Shown one piece after another: positions 11,713 through 22,587 of a DNA stretch of 64,000 nucleotides (positions are counted from its first letter, which is position 1; every line of letters begins with the position of its first letter). The translations under genes and the position numbers were made by a program. The notes under the pieces are model-generated. The model had not been told where the DNA came from. It ran no database searches and saw nothing but the letters and a program-made list of their open reading frames with translations. The stretch lies in assembly GCA_948474755.1 (NCBI GenBank), contig CAOLHI010000351.1, forward strand, positions 310,001 to 374,000, read 5' to 3'. Source of the DNA: Ctenosaura bakeri. Lineage: Eukaryota > Chordata > Lepidosauria > Squamata > Iguanidae.

Positions 11713-13129
11713 ATAGCTTCAGTGTTGTAAAGTTATACACTGCAGCCCAAGATGCTGTGATTCCTCTTATTTCTCAATATGTCATTTTGGCTACATAGCC
11801 ATCATAAAACAGCAGCTGATACCACCATTTGTATATATGTCAGTGGAATAGAAATGGAATTTTTGTGCTCCATATCAAGTTGCCTTTGAAACCTAGGATG
11901 TGAGTTATTTCTTCACATCCTACTATGAGGTGTAAACTTGTTGTATATGAAAGATAATAAGGTAATAAATAGTAAGTGGACTTGAACAAAAGACATTTCA
12001 ATAAAAATATAAAGTGAGAAATGTGAACATAAGAATCCTAAAACAAACCAAATGTGATGGATTATTACCTCTGTAACCTGAGCATAGCCTGACTTGGCTA
12101 TGAACTCAAGGCTGCTTTCTCAGTCATAGAGCATTTTCGCAAATAATGTAGAAAACACTGAAATGAATAATGATATTGTTTGGAAACATTGTTTTAAAAT
12201 GTCTCTAGTGTCCCAAACTTCTGTTTACGTAATTAAAAAGCAGAAAAGAAATGTGTGTTTACATTATCAACAGGATATATATGGCTTTAACCTTTTAGTC
12301 ATACTGTTAAAATGAACAGTACATTAAAATGGAAATTTCCCTTCAGTTACTGATTTGCAAAGTGAACTAATGAACTTGACATCCCTTGTTTATTCAGTCT
12401 AATGTTTCCATTTAAACGATCATTTAGTGATCATTTAGTGATATTGCATCTTTGCAAAAATGAAAAGCATTGCTGCAGGGATTACACCACAACCATAACG
12501 AATACCTTCATGGAAATTCTTCATGGAAATTCTTTATTTATTTATCTATTTATTTGTTGACTTACCTTTTTAAAACATCTGTTTATTACCTTGCAACCTA
12601 TCAGGACCTCCAAGGTAACATACAATGAGTAAAAACATTCAGAACAATAAATATATGTCTTAAAACAATTGAAAAATCTCAGCTGACATTTTGCATTGCA
12701 GTTATGGATTCATAACCTGGAGTTTCAGATCCATAGCTGCTCCATATTCAAGCTATGCTATGTATTCATGATCATGGCACTATTGCCACAATCATAAATA
12801 TCTCCAGAACCAACCTTAAACTCAAGGGAGGCACTCCATGTGATGGAGGCCTGCAGCACAGTCAAGTGGGACACATCAGAGTGAAGCAGCTAGGCCCTTC
12901 CCCCACTTGAGATACAATGCAATGAAAAGAACATTCTATTTGTGCTCATTGTATTAAGCTGCAGATACCATGATTACTACTGCAAAGCAGTCCAGAAATG
13001 TTACCCCAGAATGTGGGTGACTCAGCAGTCCACTTGTGATGCCAGTATCTCCATGCAAAGGTGGGGAATTATTAGCTCAATATTAGGAGGTCTGCCAAAG
13101 GAGGGGTAGCCCAATGAGATCTTTGACAC
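11713..13129. other. Mostly unique intergenic sequence
   Basis: No gene is seen. The block 12,130-12,480 is AT-rich but non-repetitive, with homeodomain-like TAATTA-type sites and a tandem pair of GATCATTTAGT at 12,418-12,442. Another direct pair, TTCATGGAAATTC, lies at 12,509-12,535, just before a (TTTA)n stretch at about 12,534-12,557. Confidence 0.4.
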
Positions 13130-13779
13130 TGATGTTTCTGGGTTCTGTGCAGGGAAGAACCAGCCAAAGATCCAAAGGTAAACTAAGCTGTGTTTTATTA
13201 GGGAGAAGTGATCACATACACAAGATCTCAAACAGTCACACAATCACATAAGGCTAATCAAAGGGAAAAGGAGGAAAAGTTTTACGTAGCAAGACTTAAG
13301 GGTATTGTGGGTGATATTTACAGGTCTCAAAGAGCAATGAAGAAGCAGCAACATGGCTTAAACTCACATCTAAGGACTGTACACAATCAGGAATCAGAAT
13401 AGCAGAGTGGCAACCAGCAATTGGTGTATTGTCAGTTAACTGGACAAAAGTGGAGGATGGGGTTTATACACAATTTCTGCCTGGAAGGCAATGCTATGAA
13501 TGGGTCTCCAGCAGAGTAAACAATGGAGTTCGTAGAGTGGACAACTGGGTCTAAAAGGGCTAATGGTCTTAATGACAAAGGACTAATGGTTGTCTGATAG
13601 CTCAGTGCTTCTCGGACAGGTTTGAGGATAATAGGGAAGTTTGCAGGATAAAGGAAAAGGAGGTGAGACAATCAGCAGTTTGGTAGGAATCTCCTAGTTG
13701 CTATTGTCCCAAAAGGCAGAGTCATTAAGGCCAGCTTAAGCCTATTATCTCTGGAGTTACCTCGTGATTCCCTGACTAT
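13130..13779 (-). mobile_element. Possible solo LTR (minus strand)
   Basis: Read on the minus strand, the block has the spacing of a retroviral-type LTR: a TATA-like GTATAAACCCC near 13,470, then AATAAAACACAG (polyadenylation signal) near 13,190-13,200, about 270 bases downstream. No internal coding region accompanies it, and TG...CA ends with a target duplication were not located. The call rests on layout only. The block at 31,915-32,960 has the same layout. Confidence 0.3.
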
Positions 13780-14195
13780 GGCCCTTTTAGCATGGCATTT
13801 CTGAAGGGGCCCCTTGAGCTTTGCATAAATGTGAGGAACGGTCCATACGATGCACTCACATTTGTGTGACACTCAAGGGCCTGATGCAGACCGCGCACGC
13901 ATTTTTTCATTTTTGGCTCAAAGCTGAAAATGCTGCATGGTAGCGCATCGCTCCAGTGCCCCTCATGCACTTACCTTGTGTGCGGAGCCTCAGGAGCCAG
14001 GCCAGTCATGTGTCCTCTCCTCAGTGCAGCCTGGGAGGTCCCAGGCTGCACTGTGAATGGAAGAAGCAGGGCACTCGCGCGACCAGGAAGCAGCTGCGGC
14101 GCCAAAGCAGGAGGGATGCAAGAGCGTTCCTCTGGAGGCTTCCTGTGCGAGCCCCACAGCCCAGCACTGGGAAAAGGTAAGGTACGAAAAGGGCC
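13780..14195 (-). mobile_element. GGCC-ended MITE, family B (copy B1)
   Basis: A 416-bp element with termini GGCCCTTTTAGC and GTACGAAAAGGGCC, flanked by TAT on both sides (13,777-13,779 and 14,196-14,198). Inside are three hairpins found again in the other long copies: an arm pair around GGGCCCCTTGAGC and CTCAAGGGCC; a TTTTTGGCTCAAAGCTGAAAA-type stem; and the stem GCAGCCTGGGAGGTCCCAGG at 14,027. It keeps many CG dinucleotides. The 170-residue open frame across it is a by-product of GC-rich sequence. Orientation is arbitrary and set opposite to B2. Confidence 0.82.
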
Positions 14196-14338
14196 TATGA
14201 CTTGGCTATACCTAGAAGGGGTTTCTGACCTAATTTGCAGTGCACATGTTTGGCCAGCTTCTTCTGTTTGCCCAGTATGGCCATTCAGCCACCTCATGGT
14301 ACAGTTTATATTGAAGCCAATTTATATATTTTGTCAAT

Positions 14339-15050
14339 TAAATCATATCTTGCCAATGAAACCTTGTCAAGGTGTTGGGGTTTATGGCCTGGTAACAGCA
14401 GGACCAATGAAGATGTGCTCCCTGATCAAGTTCACAATATAGGTCATTCACTATAGTGATCAAAACTGTGTCTATGCCATAACCAGGCTTGCACCCAAAC
14501 CCATAACCAGGCCTGAATCCAGTTTGTAATGCATCGTGGCAATGTGCCTCATCCAAGAAAGCCTGGGGCTGTGCTGCCACCACTTGCTCAAAAACCTTCC
14601 TTTAAAAAGAGAGAGATGTGTTACTTTAGGAACTAGCCAATAATTATCTAGGTTGGTGGGGGGGAGTCCACTCTTTGCAATGATGGTGTTATAATTGCTT
14701 CTTTTAGAGATTTGGAAGGTAGTCCTCTTTCAACAAAGCATTTACAACCTCCATCTCTCTATTGACCAGCCCTCTTCTGGTAGCTCTAATCAGCCAGGAT
14801 AGACGTGGGTCTAAAGAGACAAGTGATTGGCCTCATTTCTCCAAGCAACTCGTCCACATCATTGTGTTGAGCAAATGGAGAGTCATCCATCAAAACCAGA
14901 CAAGTATGTGCCTCAATTACCTCTCCAGATTCTACCTTCACTGTAGAGTCAAAGTCAGAATACATCTGAGCAATTTTCTCCACAATATTTGGCAAATTCA
15001 TCATACTGCATTTCTGAATGCTCCTCACAATCTTAGAATGTAATCACTCC
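14339..15050 (-). mobile_element. L2-clade LINE fragment, copy 2
   Basis: The minus strand reads FLDEAHCHDALQTGFRPGYG and PGYGIDTVLITIVNDLYCEL near 14,400-14,560. This is the L2 motif series seen at 7,200-7,350 in the other copy. A six-residue-scale internal duplication makes the PGYG motif appear twice. Sequence up to about 15,050 fits the region between endonuclease and reverse transcriptase but is badly decayed. It is a noncoding remnant. Confidence 0.7.
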
Positions 15051-15571
15051 TTTACTACATGAAATTAAAACTGTTCTGGGCAAGATTGTGATATTGGCAG
15101 TGAAGGAGCATTTTTTCCTTGCCTTCACTGCTGTAGTGTAGGCTCCAAAATGAGCCCTAACCCACACTCAGTCAGAGTCATCCTGAATCTTTCTCCAGCC
15201 TTGCTTTAGTCATCTGACTAAACATTTCATTGCCTTGCAGGAGAAAACATGGCATAAAACAGTTTCATGTTCTAGCACCCTATTTGTCATCAAACCTCTT
15301 TGTTACATACGTAGAGCATTCATAGTGGTTCACTTCAATTATGACAATAAAGGATATCTGAACATTTCATACTCTTCACTCCTCTCACTTAAAGAGGCAT
15401 CATTGGATCCTGAATCTAATTCAGTGAAAGAAAAGTAATTCCATACATCCATTTATTCCACAGATTTCCTATTATGTTTCTGACCTTGAAAGTAATGAGC
15501 TGATTAATAACTACATGTTCTCCAAGAATTTACCCTAAGAGCAAGGAACCTAAACCTTCCTTGAAAAACTA
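15051..15571. other. Unannotated intergenic sequence
   Basis: Nothing recognisable is seen. Confidence 0.4.
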
Positions 15572-15927
15572 GGGCCCATTTCGCAGGACAGCAATTACAC
15601 ACGATGGGTTTGCACTCCTGTCCTTCTCCCTCCCCAGGCAGCATGATCACAGATTAAATCATTGACAGGTTTTCCCCATCAATGATCCATAATCGCTCCA
15701 CCATTCTGCATTTACCTCATGTGCAGAGGGTCTGGAAGCACAATGGCTGCAGCTTGGGACAGTACTCCGCTGTGCTGCGGCAGGAAGAGGTAGGGCCATC
15801 ATGCTTCCTGGATCCCAGAAGCAGTTGGTGCAGAGGGGAGTGTTCCCTTCACACTCGCCTCCTGGTAGAGCCACTTCTGGGATCCCCACAGGCTGCTGCT
15901 GGGAACAGAGAAGGTGCCAAAAGAGCA
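15572..15927 (+). mobile_element. Degenerate family B MITE (copy B7)
   Basis: The left end GGGCCCATTTCGCAGGACAG and the right end AAGGTGCCAAAAGAGCATA match the B termini with substitutions. The interior is GC-rich like other B copies (CTGCTTCTGGGATCC, GGCTGCTGCTGG). No clean target duplication was found. Confidence 0.6.
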
Positions 15928-16673
15928 TAGGTCATCTTCTTTTCAAGAAAAAGATGGAAAGGTGTTTACCAAGGAAGATTTAGATTGGAGTCGGAATCAC
16001 AAAGCTTTCAGTCATTGTTGGCTTGCACTTGTCAGCATTCCTCATGACTGACTATGATAGCTAGGACTATTGGGAGACACAGTCCAACATCTGGAGAGCC
16101 ATGTGATTCCAAACCCTGCTTTAAATATTTTGCTAGGACAATGGTGGACAAAGTGCAGCTCACTCACTTCAAGTTTGGAAAGGAGACCCTATTAGCTTAA
16201 AATAGTTGAGGAGATAACGATACACAATCAACTACTGAGGACAAGATCATCACCACTGGGCAATGCCATTATACTTAAATATGCGTAGGGTTATTTCCCA
16301 TTAACAAATTGTTTGAAGACTATAAGAAATATTTCAGATGCAAGTCTATTGGTTCTTTTCTCAATCCTTGATTTCTCAAATAAGACCTCTGTTTGGGTAA
16401 CTTGTATTTGGATATCAATGCATAGTCAGGAAGACCCAACCACTTGTCCTGATCTAAGTCTCCTTATTACAATGAAATACATACACCTTGTACGAATGTG
16501 AGGTTTTATGCTTTAAAACCCTACAGTTACATGCATTAGATCTAGGGTCCTACTGGATATGTTCTATTCATGTGAAAAATACTTTGTGCCACCCAAAGAA
16601 TTCTGCTTAGTGGTTGATTTAAAAGGTGAATTAATCTTTCCTTCAGTTGGTAGACACCTCAAATACAGTAACA
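15928..16673. other. Unannotated sequence with a repeat E fragment
   Basis: Bases 16,030-16,110 carry repeat E motifs (GGACTATTGGGAGACACAGT, then CAACATCTGGAGAGCC). Otherwise nothing is seen. Confidence 0.4.
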
Positions 16674-17240
16674 CAGTGGTTCTCAACTTTCCTAATGCCA
16701 CGACCCTTTAATACAGTTCCTCATGTTGTGCTGACCCCCAAATGTAAAATTTTTAATTTATTATTTACAATGCCTCCCTCCCGGCAAAGGCCGCCTCACT
16801 GGCCAGGAACAGGGGGGGCGGGCAGGGAGGGAAAGAGGAGCCACGCATCTCCCCCGGGAAAAAACTTCGAGACCCCCTCCCAGGCTCTGCTTCTGCTTCA
16901 CTCTCGTTTCTGCTGGGGAAGCAGTGTGGGAAAGTCGACCCTGGCCAGGAGGGAGCAATTCCAGTGCCTTTGTCTTTTGCACCGGGTGCAGCTCGCCCCC
17001 CCCAGAAAAGCGCCGCCTTGCGGCCCCCCGGCCCTTCCACAGCACCTCCCTCTGTGGTGAGTGGGGCAGGGGCCATGGCAAGGAGGGGGCCTGCTCCCCG
17101 TGCTGCCACCGCCCTCTCCAAGCTGGTCTGTCAGATGGGAGGTTCTCCCAGTAGCGGAGAGGGGGAGCGATTTCAGTCCCTTCTGAACAGGGGGCAGGAG
17201 GACACGAGCATGTGGCTCGCGCTTGCACACCACCACTCCT

Positions 17241-17557
17241 GGGCCTTTTCCACACGTTACCTTATCACGGAGGTGGGGGGTGCCGTTCACGCAAGCAGGT
17301 TCTTGCGTGAGGCGCTCTCTTCACTGCTCCTTTGTCCCGCAGCTGGCTTCCTGGTCGCGAGACCGCCCCGCCCCTTCCTCCCCCAATGCAGCCTGCAGCT
17401 CCCAGGCTGCACTGCAGAAGGAAGGGGTGGGGCAGTCACGCGACCAGGAAGCCAGCTGCAGGACAAAGGAGCAGCGAAGAGAGCATCTCGCGCAAGAATC
17501 TGCTTGCGTGAACGGCACCCCCCACCTCCGCGATAAGGTGATGTGCAGAAAAGGCCC
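17241..17557 (+). mobile_element. Palindromic GGCC-ended element (copy B9) inside SPIN
   Basis: About 317 bp with ends GGGCCTTTTCCACACGTTAC and GATGTGCAGAAAAGGCCC. Almost the whole length is one inverted repeat: GGTGGGGGGTGCCGTTCACG is mirrored by CGTGAACGGCACCCCCCACC, and a central stem uses GCAGCCTGCAGCTCCCAGG. It lies between inverted copies of a further 50-bp sequence, so it may have been captured with its flanks. No 3-bp duplication is visible. Confidence 0.7.
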
Positions 17558-17702
17558 AGGAGTGGTGGTGAGCAAGTGCAAGCCACACACTTGCGTCCTC
17601 CTGCCCCCTTTGGCGGGAGCACGTGCGACCGCACGCGCTCTCGCCAAAGGGGGCAGGAGGACAAGAGCGTGTGGCTCGTGCTTTCGCACCACCACCGAGG
17701 AG
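17558..17702 (+). repeat. GC-rich stem-loop within SPIN
   Basis: Inverted arms of roughly 70 bases meet around GCACGTGCGACCGCACGCGC. One arm starts GGTGGTGAGCAAGTGCAAGC and the mirrored arm ends GCTTTCGCACCACCACC. A third copy of the same 50 bases sits at 17,191-17,240, so the three copies alternate in orientation around B9. Confidence 0.75.
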
Positions 17703-17823
17703 AGAATGGAGCCTAAGACCATCGGAAATACATATTTTCCGATGGTCTTAGGCGACCCTGTGAAAGGGTCATTCGACTCCCAAAGGGGTCATGACCCACA
17801 GGTTGAGAACTGCTGCAGTAACA

Positions 17824-18262
17824 CAACACAATTGATTCCTTCAGTTTTTCATTTCCACTTGCATGTATGTTACCTGGTTAGGGTTTATATTAACTCTCCT
17901 GGCTTGGTGCTCTTCATGACCACTGGCCTACTGGCTGGGAATGATGGCATCTGCAGTAAAACATACATGAGAATGTTGAGTTGGGATGATCTTTACAGAT
18001 TAACTCATTCATTGTAAAACACCATTTTTGAGGCTCTGATTATTTTATTTGTGGCAGGAGTTTTGTTGGAGTTTGACTGAGCCTGGCTTAGATACAAACT
18101 CCAGAATTTTTAAAACTCACTTGGATGGAGAAGGCAAGATGTAGAACACAAGCTCCACAAAACAGTCTACAAAATCCTTCTCCAGCTTAGGTCAATAGAG
18201 AAAGGCCTTTCAACAGCAAAATTCTGGCATGCATCAAAATGCATGAAGTAGCCCCAAAGCTA
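17824..18262. other. Unannotated intergenic sequence
   Basis: Nothing recognisable is seen. Confidence 0.4.
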
Positions 18263-18711
18263 ATAGCTAGTGTGGTGTTATGGTTAGTGCTGGTGTAGGA
18301 CACTGGAAGACTGTGTCACTCAGCTGTGGAAATTCACTGGAGGACCTTGTACAAGTCATACTCTCTCAGGGCCCTTTCTGACTACATTGTTATAGTGTTA
18401 TTATTTCAACATCCTGTGGAATTCGGAGGTTTATAGTTTACTGAGGCAAAGAGCTTTCTGGCTGAGAATTCCACCGTAAATGTCCCTCTGTAAACTGCAA
18501 ACCCCAGGATTTTGTAGGATGTTGAACGTGGAATAATAGCACTAAAACAGTGTAGTGTGGAAAGGCCCTTAATCTCAGAAGAAGGCAGTAGCAATCTCTT
18601 TCTGAACAAATCTTTCCCAGAAACCTCTGTGATAAGACCATTTTAGAGTCATCATGCATTGGAAAAGACTTGAAAGCACACCATAACAATAGCAGCAACA
18701 GCGACAGCAAC
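18263..18711 (+). mobile_element. Sauria-type SINE split by a MITE
   Basis: The plus strand begins AGCTAGTGTGGTGTTATGGT (tRNA-like A-box region) and runs through GGAAATTCACTGGAGGACCT to CATACTCTCTCAG at 18,369. After the family A insertion it resumes at about 18,569 with AATCTCAGAAGAAGGCAGTA. It ends in the BovB-like tail GGAAAAGACTTGAAAGCACA and a (CAA/CAG)-rich stretch. The two halves join into one normal SINE, which dates the MITE as younger. Confidence 0.83.
18370..18568 (+). mobile_element. Palindromic MITE, family A (copy 2), inside SINE
   Basis: Ends are GGCCCTTTCTGACTACATTG and AGTGTAGTGTGGAAAGGCC. The arms share the AACATCCTGTGGAATTC and AAACCCCAGGATT motifs of the family. The SINE on both sides gives the insertion boundary directly. 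Confidence 0.87.
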
Positions 18712-19763
18712 ATTTTCAAAACACACTCTCTCTTTTACTTATCTTTAATTAAGGATGATGCAGTGGCATAACATGTGTGCCTACATATCCCTAACAGTGG
18801 CTATGACTTTTCACATCTCCAGAATCAAGCGAGCTTATCCATGCACAACAAACAATTTTCTTCCTAAGACTAGATGCACTAGGCATGGCTCTGCAGCTGA
18901 TTTTTCACCACTGCTGGACAACCAGCATTTTCTTTACATTAAGATTTCTTCTGACTGTTAGTGCCTATAAGGACAGAATGTAGACGTGACCAGTCAGTAA
19001 CTAATGTATCGTGCATCTGCTAATGTCTCTCATCTGATAGGAAAGCAGCAAAAAAGCAACTTATCAGCAAAATTCTGACATGCATCAAAATGATCATGGG
19101 TAAAGTACTCCGGAAGACCTTTCAGAAGATAAATATACTGATGAATGTATTGATTTTAGCCTTGCAGAGCCATGTTAAAAAGGTGTATGAGACTTAACTG
19201 GAAATTGAAAAATGATGTGGAAAACCAGGAAAAAGTCATTCCAGACAACTGGAAAAGTTTCTCACATTTTTCTTCTTCAGAGATCCAATAGTTCATTGCA
19301 TATACTTGCCCTTTATTTTTTCCTCCTCCAGAAAGTAATTCTATTTCCACAATTGCTATAAACTCTATATTCAGATTCCCCTCCCCACTTTTTATGACTA
19401 ACTGGAATACAATGCAAAGGCTGAATGTCCGATCACATTTACTTCAAAAGAGCAGAGTAGAGAGCCAATTGAGAAGCATTTTCACACTTCTCTTCTCTTC
19501 TTCAGAAATCTTAAGAGGAGGGAAGAGAACACAAGTTAGGTAAGCAGAAAGAGACAACCCTTTGTACTGCATCATCTGAATGAAGAAGCTGGACCAAAGA
19601 ATAATGCACGGAGAAAAAACCTAACACAGAAACTCAGGGTCAGTACTGTTTGCAGCCAAAGATAGCAAGAGTTTACTTAGGCTTTTGCAAATTCTAATTA
19701 AAAAAACAAAACAAAAAAACTAACAAAATTAAAAGTGTTGATCAGTATTGAATATTGCTGCTA
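18712..19763. other. Unannotated intergenic sequence
   Basis: No gene or clear repeat is seen. Confidence 0.4.
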
Positions 19764-20052
19764 ATTGCCATCATTTCAACTTCAATTTATGGTGATCATA
19801 TGAATGAGAGGAATGAATGAGAGGAACTTCAGCTTCACCTGTTATCAACAGGCTGCTGAGGTCTTGCAGACTCAGCTTGTGGCTTCCTTGATTGAGGCTA
19901 TCCATCTGTAATACTATCTTCCCCTTTTCCTACTGCCTTCTCCCTTGCCAAGCATCAGTGTCTTTTCTACTTAGTCATGTCTTCTCATGATATGTTCCAA
20001 GTACAACAGTGTTTAGTCATCTTGGGTTCTACAGAAAGTTCAGACCTGACTA
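19764..20052 (-). mobile_element. BovB/RTE LINE 3' fragment
   Basis: The plus strand reads GTGGCTTCCTTGATTGAGGC, TATCCATCTGTAATACTATC and GTCATGTCTTCTCATGATAT, the reverse of the C-terminal coding end seen in the larger BovB copy at 60,400-60,560. On the minus strand this is the WIDSIKEA region. It is cut at 20,052 by a family A MITE. Confidence 0.75.
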
Positions 20053-20243
20053 GGCCATTTCTGCCCTATACTGCCATAGTGCTATTATTCTACTTTCAAC
20101 ACACTGTGGAATTTTGTAGTTTACTGAGGCCATAATTGCTCTCTGGCTGAGAATTCTAAATGTCCCTCCCTAAACTGCAAACCCCAGGATTTCATTGGAT
20201 GTTGAAAGTGGAATAATAGTATTAGTGTAGGATGGAAATAGCC
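20053..20243 (+). mobile_element. Palindromic MITE, family A (copy 3)
   Basis: A 191-bp element with GGCCATTTCTGCCCTATACT and GGATGGAAATAGCC ends, flanked by CTA on both sides (20,050-20,052 and 20,244-20,246). The arms carry the usual TGTGGAATT, TAGTTTACTGAGGCC and AAACTGCAAACCCCAGGATT motifs. Confidence 0.9.
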
Positions 20244-20366
20244 CTATTCTTGAAACAGTGATAATGGTTGTACCAGTGGGGTGGTAAGAAAGGAGGGGGA
20301 TAAAAGAGCACCTTATAATGTCTATTTTTGCTTCTCGTGCTTCTCGTGTCTGTGCGGTATAACTGT

Positions 20367-20813
20367 GGCCATTTCCGCACGGGGCGAGGGAATCACCCCA
20401 TGACGCTACTCACCTGACTTTTTGGCTCCATGGTCTGGTCCACGCTTCTCCAGAGCAGTCCATGGCCTCCACTCTGCACTGCTCCAGGGATGAATATGGT
20501 GGCTTCCAGTTGGTCGAGGGTCTCGACCAACCACTGAAGCTCGCCAGCCTAAAGCCCGCCCCCGGCAGATTGCAGGCTCACATCAATGCGAGCCTGTGAA
20601 TCTGCATATGGGAGGAGGCTCACAGTGGCGCGCTCCGTGCTTTTGAAAGACCTGTTTTTAGCGGTCTTTCAAAAGCATGCTGGATGACCACTTCAGGAGC
20701 AGGCTGGACTGCGGATCTACATTCAGTAGGTCCGACCCAATCCGGTCCCAGGTGCAGACATCCTCCCTGGAGGACGCTCTGCCTCGTTTAAAAAACCCCA
20801 TGTGGAAATGGCC
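20367..20813 (+). mobile_element. GGCC-ended MITE, family C
   Basis: A 447-bp element opening with GGCCATTTCCGCACGGGGCG and closing with CCCCATGTGGAAATGGCC, flanked by TGT on both sides (20,364-20,366 and 20,814-20,816). The interior differs from A and B. It holds inverted segments such as TTTGAAAGACC...GGTCTTTCAAAAG at 20,641-20,674 and TGGTCGAGGG near TCTCGACCA at 20,510-20,532. No coding capacity. The termini closely match family A, so one transposase may have served both. Confidence 0.82.
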
Positions 20814-20816
20814 TGT

Positions 20817-22513
20817 GTCATCTAGGGCATGAATCCTATTAGTTAGCTCCAACTAGAGTAAACTCAATTGAATTAATTGTTGAAAAATGATTAGACCCAT
20901 GGGTAAATCTGATTGACTCAGCTAGTCTACTCTAGTTGGGACTAGCAGTAAAATTCAGGTCTTGGAACACAAATAATGCTGACCTTTGCCACAAAAGTTA
21001 AAATTCAAGCTCTCCAACATATCCCCTCTCTCTTTTATATTCAGAGCTAATCAAAAGAGCAGAAGAAGCCTCATTCAATACTGCTTATTATTGTTCATTA
21101 TTCATTTTTGTTATCAAGTTGAATATATTTGGAAACTGTTTAAATTGCACATATATGGAAAGCTGTTGAAAATACTTCGTAGAAGAAAAGTAAAAAATAC
21201 TTTTCTCCACAGCCACATCTAGTTCTAGAAATAATTATAATGATGTATACAAACCCTCTTGCAAATGACCAACAAACAACTAATCTTTATTATGCCAGCT
21301 AATGGTTTATATATGACAAGAGTCAGAATGAAAACAACAGATCAGCAAAGTTTTGACATGAGTCAAATGGTTATTAGGTAGGTAATGGATTACAAATGGC
21401 CAAAAGACACTTAAAACCCCAATGTTAATCACATTTATTTGGAACTCAGCCAAATTGATTGTATCCACATAAACATTCTGAGTCTGCCCTGCAGTTTTTT
21501 GAACACACACACATGCACACACACACTTGAAAGTAAGCTGTGTAAGAGGTGACAAAAACATGCACTGTGTTGGGATGTGACTATCATATCTCAAGCCAAA
21601 GATTATGATTTTGTTCAAATTTAATGTAATGTACCTTCCAGTACTCTGAAAAGGATTTACCATAGCTAGTAATGGACTGGAATGCAATATAACAGATCGG
21701 TTCTGTAGAGTAACATGCAGAAGGAACAAATGCTAAGAACCAGAATCCCTGAAGGAACAGCTGAAGCCCCTGAGTTTGTGCTAGAATGAGAATAAGACTA
21801 AGTATAACTGTTTCAGTTCTGCATTGGTTTGCAATTTTTTTTCAAAATCTATATGCAAATTTACACACATTTTTATGCACCATTGTCCTAATACATGTCT
21901 TTTGTGTATAGTTTTGCCAAATATATTTTAATTGATTTTACTTGATATAATTTTTTTTATACATTGCTTTCATTAAAATACACAGTCGATGCATGCTAGC
22001 CCCTAACATGCTTTTTCCAGTCAAGGATTTTGGAGAAAGGGTGAATAATGATGTATACTTGTTTTTACTTCATGTATTGGGAAACTTGGTAAGTGCACAT
22101 ATGAGCTTAACACATTTGTTCTCCATACCTAGCTAGAATTAAATTCCATTTCTGTAACTGCACTGTAAATCTGTTCATAGATGTGCATTAGTTTTATGTA
22201 ATAAATAAGTCAGTTACTGAGCTGGAGGTATTGCATATGTTCACATGACTTCATTTACGCTGCTGTCCAACACGCAGAAGAAGACGTACAATCAGCAATT
22301 CTGCCCCCTTCCCTAAAATCACACACCCAGCTGAGCTTACCTGTTGACATGTCAGAAAGGGGAGCAGTGTGCTTTTCTGGAGAGAATACAGTGTGGGGCA
22401 CCATTTTAAGTGATCCAAGTGATGTACCATCACTCCTGGTCATGTTGAGGGACATTTGGCTCCATTAGTGTCTGTTCCCCCGACAAAAAAAAAGTTTCAA
22501 AGTAGATTCTGAC
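20817..22513. other. Unannotated intergenic sequence
   Basis: No gene is seen. A (CA)n-type run lies at about 21,504-21,528, and the region is AT-rich near 21,830-22,000. Confidence 0.4.
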
Positions 22514-22528
22514 CCCAGGGATTTATCA

Positions 22529-22587
<59 letters not shown>
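22529..22587. repeat. (TATC)n microsatellite at the L1 3' end
   Basis: About 14 TATC units lie between the left 11-bp repeat and the A-rich 3' end of the L1. A shorter run of the same unit sits at 28,726-28,748, at the L1 5' end. Confidence 0.95.

Larger units (their letters stand above)
16674..17815 (+). mobile_element. SPIN-type hAT transposon, non-autonomous
   Basis: The left terminus CAGTGGTTCTCAACTTTCCT continues through CGACCCTTTAATACAG and TGTTGTGCTGACCCCCAA. The right terminus holds the CGGAAATACATATTTTCCG palindrome, CTTAGGCGACCCTGTG and AGGTTGAGAACTGCTG. These are the two characteristic ends of SPIN elements. A perfect 8-bp duplication CAGTAACA flanks it (16,666-16,673 and 17,816-17,823), as hAT transposition requires. 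The 1.1-kb interior has no transposase. It is a very GC-rich set of inverted repeats that includes a family B element. SPIN spread by horizontal transfer among tetrapods, including squamates (published knowledge). Confidence 0.9.

Noticed and set aside
13930..14442. 170-residue open frame
   Set aside because: It crosses the end of MITE B1 into an L2 remnant on the other strand, so it cannot be one protein.
16761..17536. Several long open frames (up to 190 residues) on both strands, rich in Pro, Gly and Arg
   Set aside because: They lie in the GC-rich interior of the SPIN element, where stop codons are rare by composition. All frames are open at once and no protein motif is present.
17223..18017. 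264-residue open frame
   Set aside because: It runs across the MITE, the SPIN right end and unrelated flank; half its length is palindromic DNA.
22529..22587. Regular short repeat that might suggest a CRISPR-like array
   Set aside because: It is a 4-base microsatellite without spacers, in vertebrate DNA.
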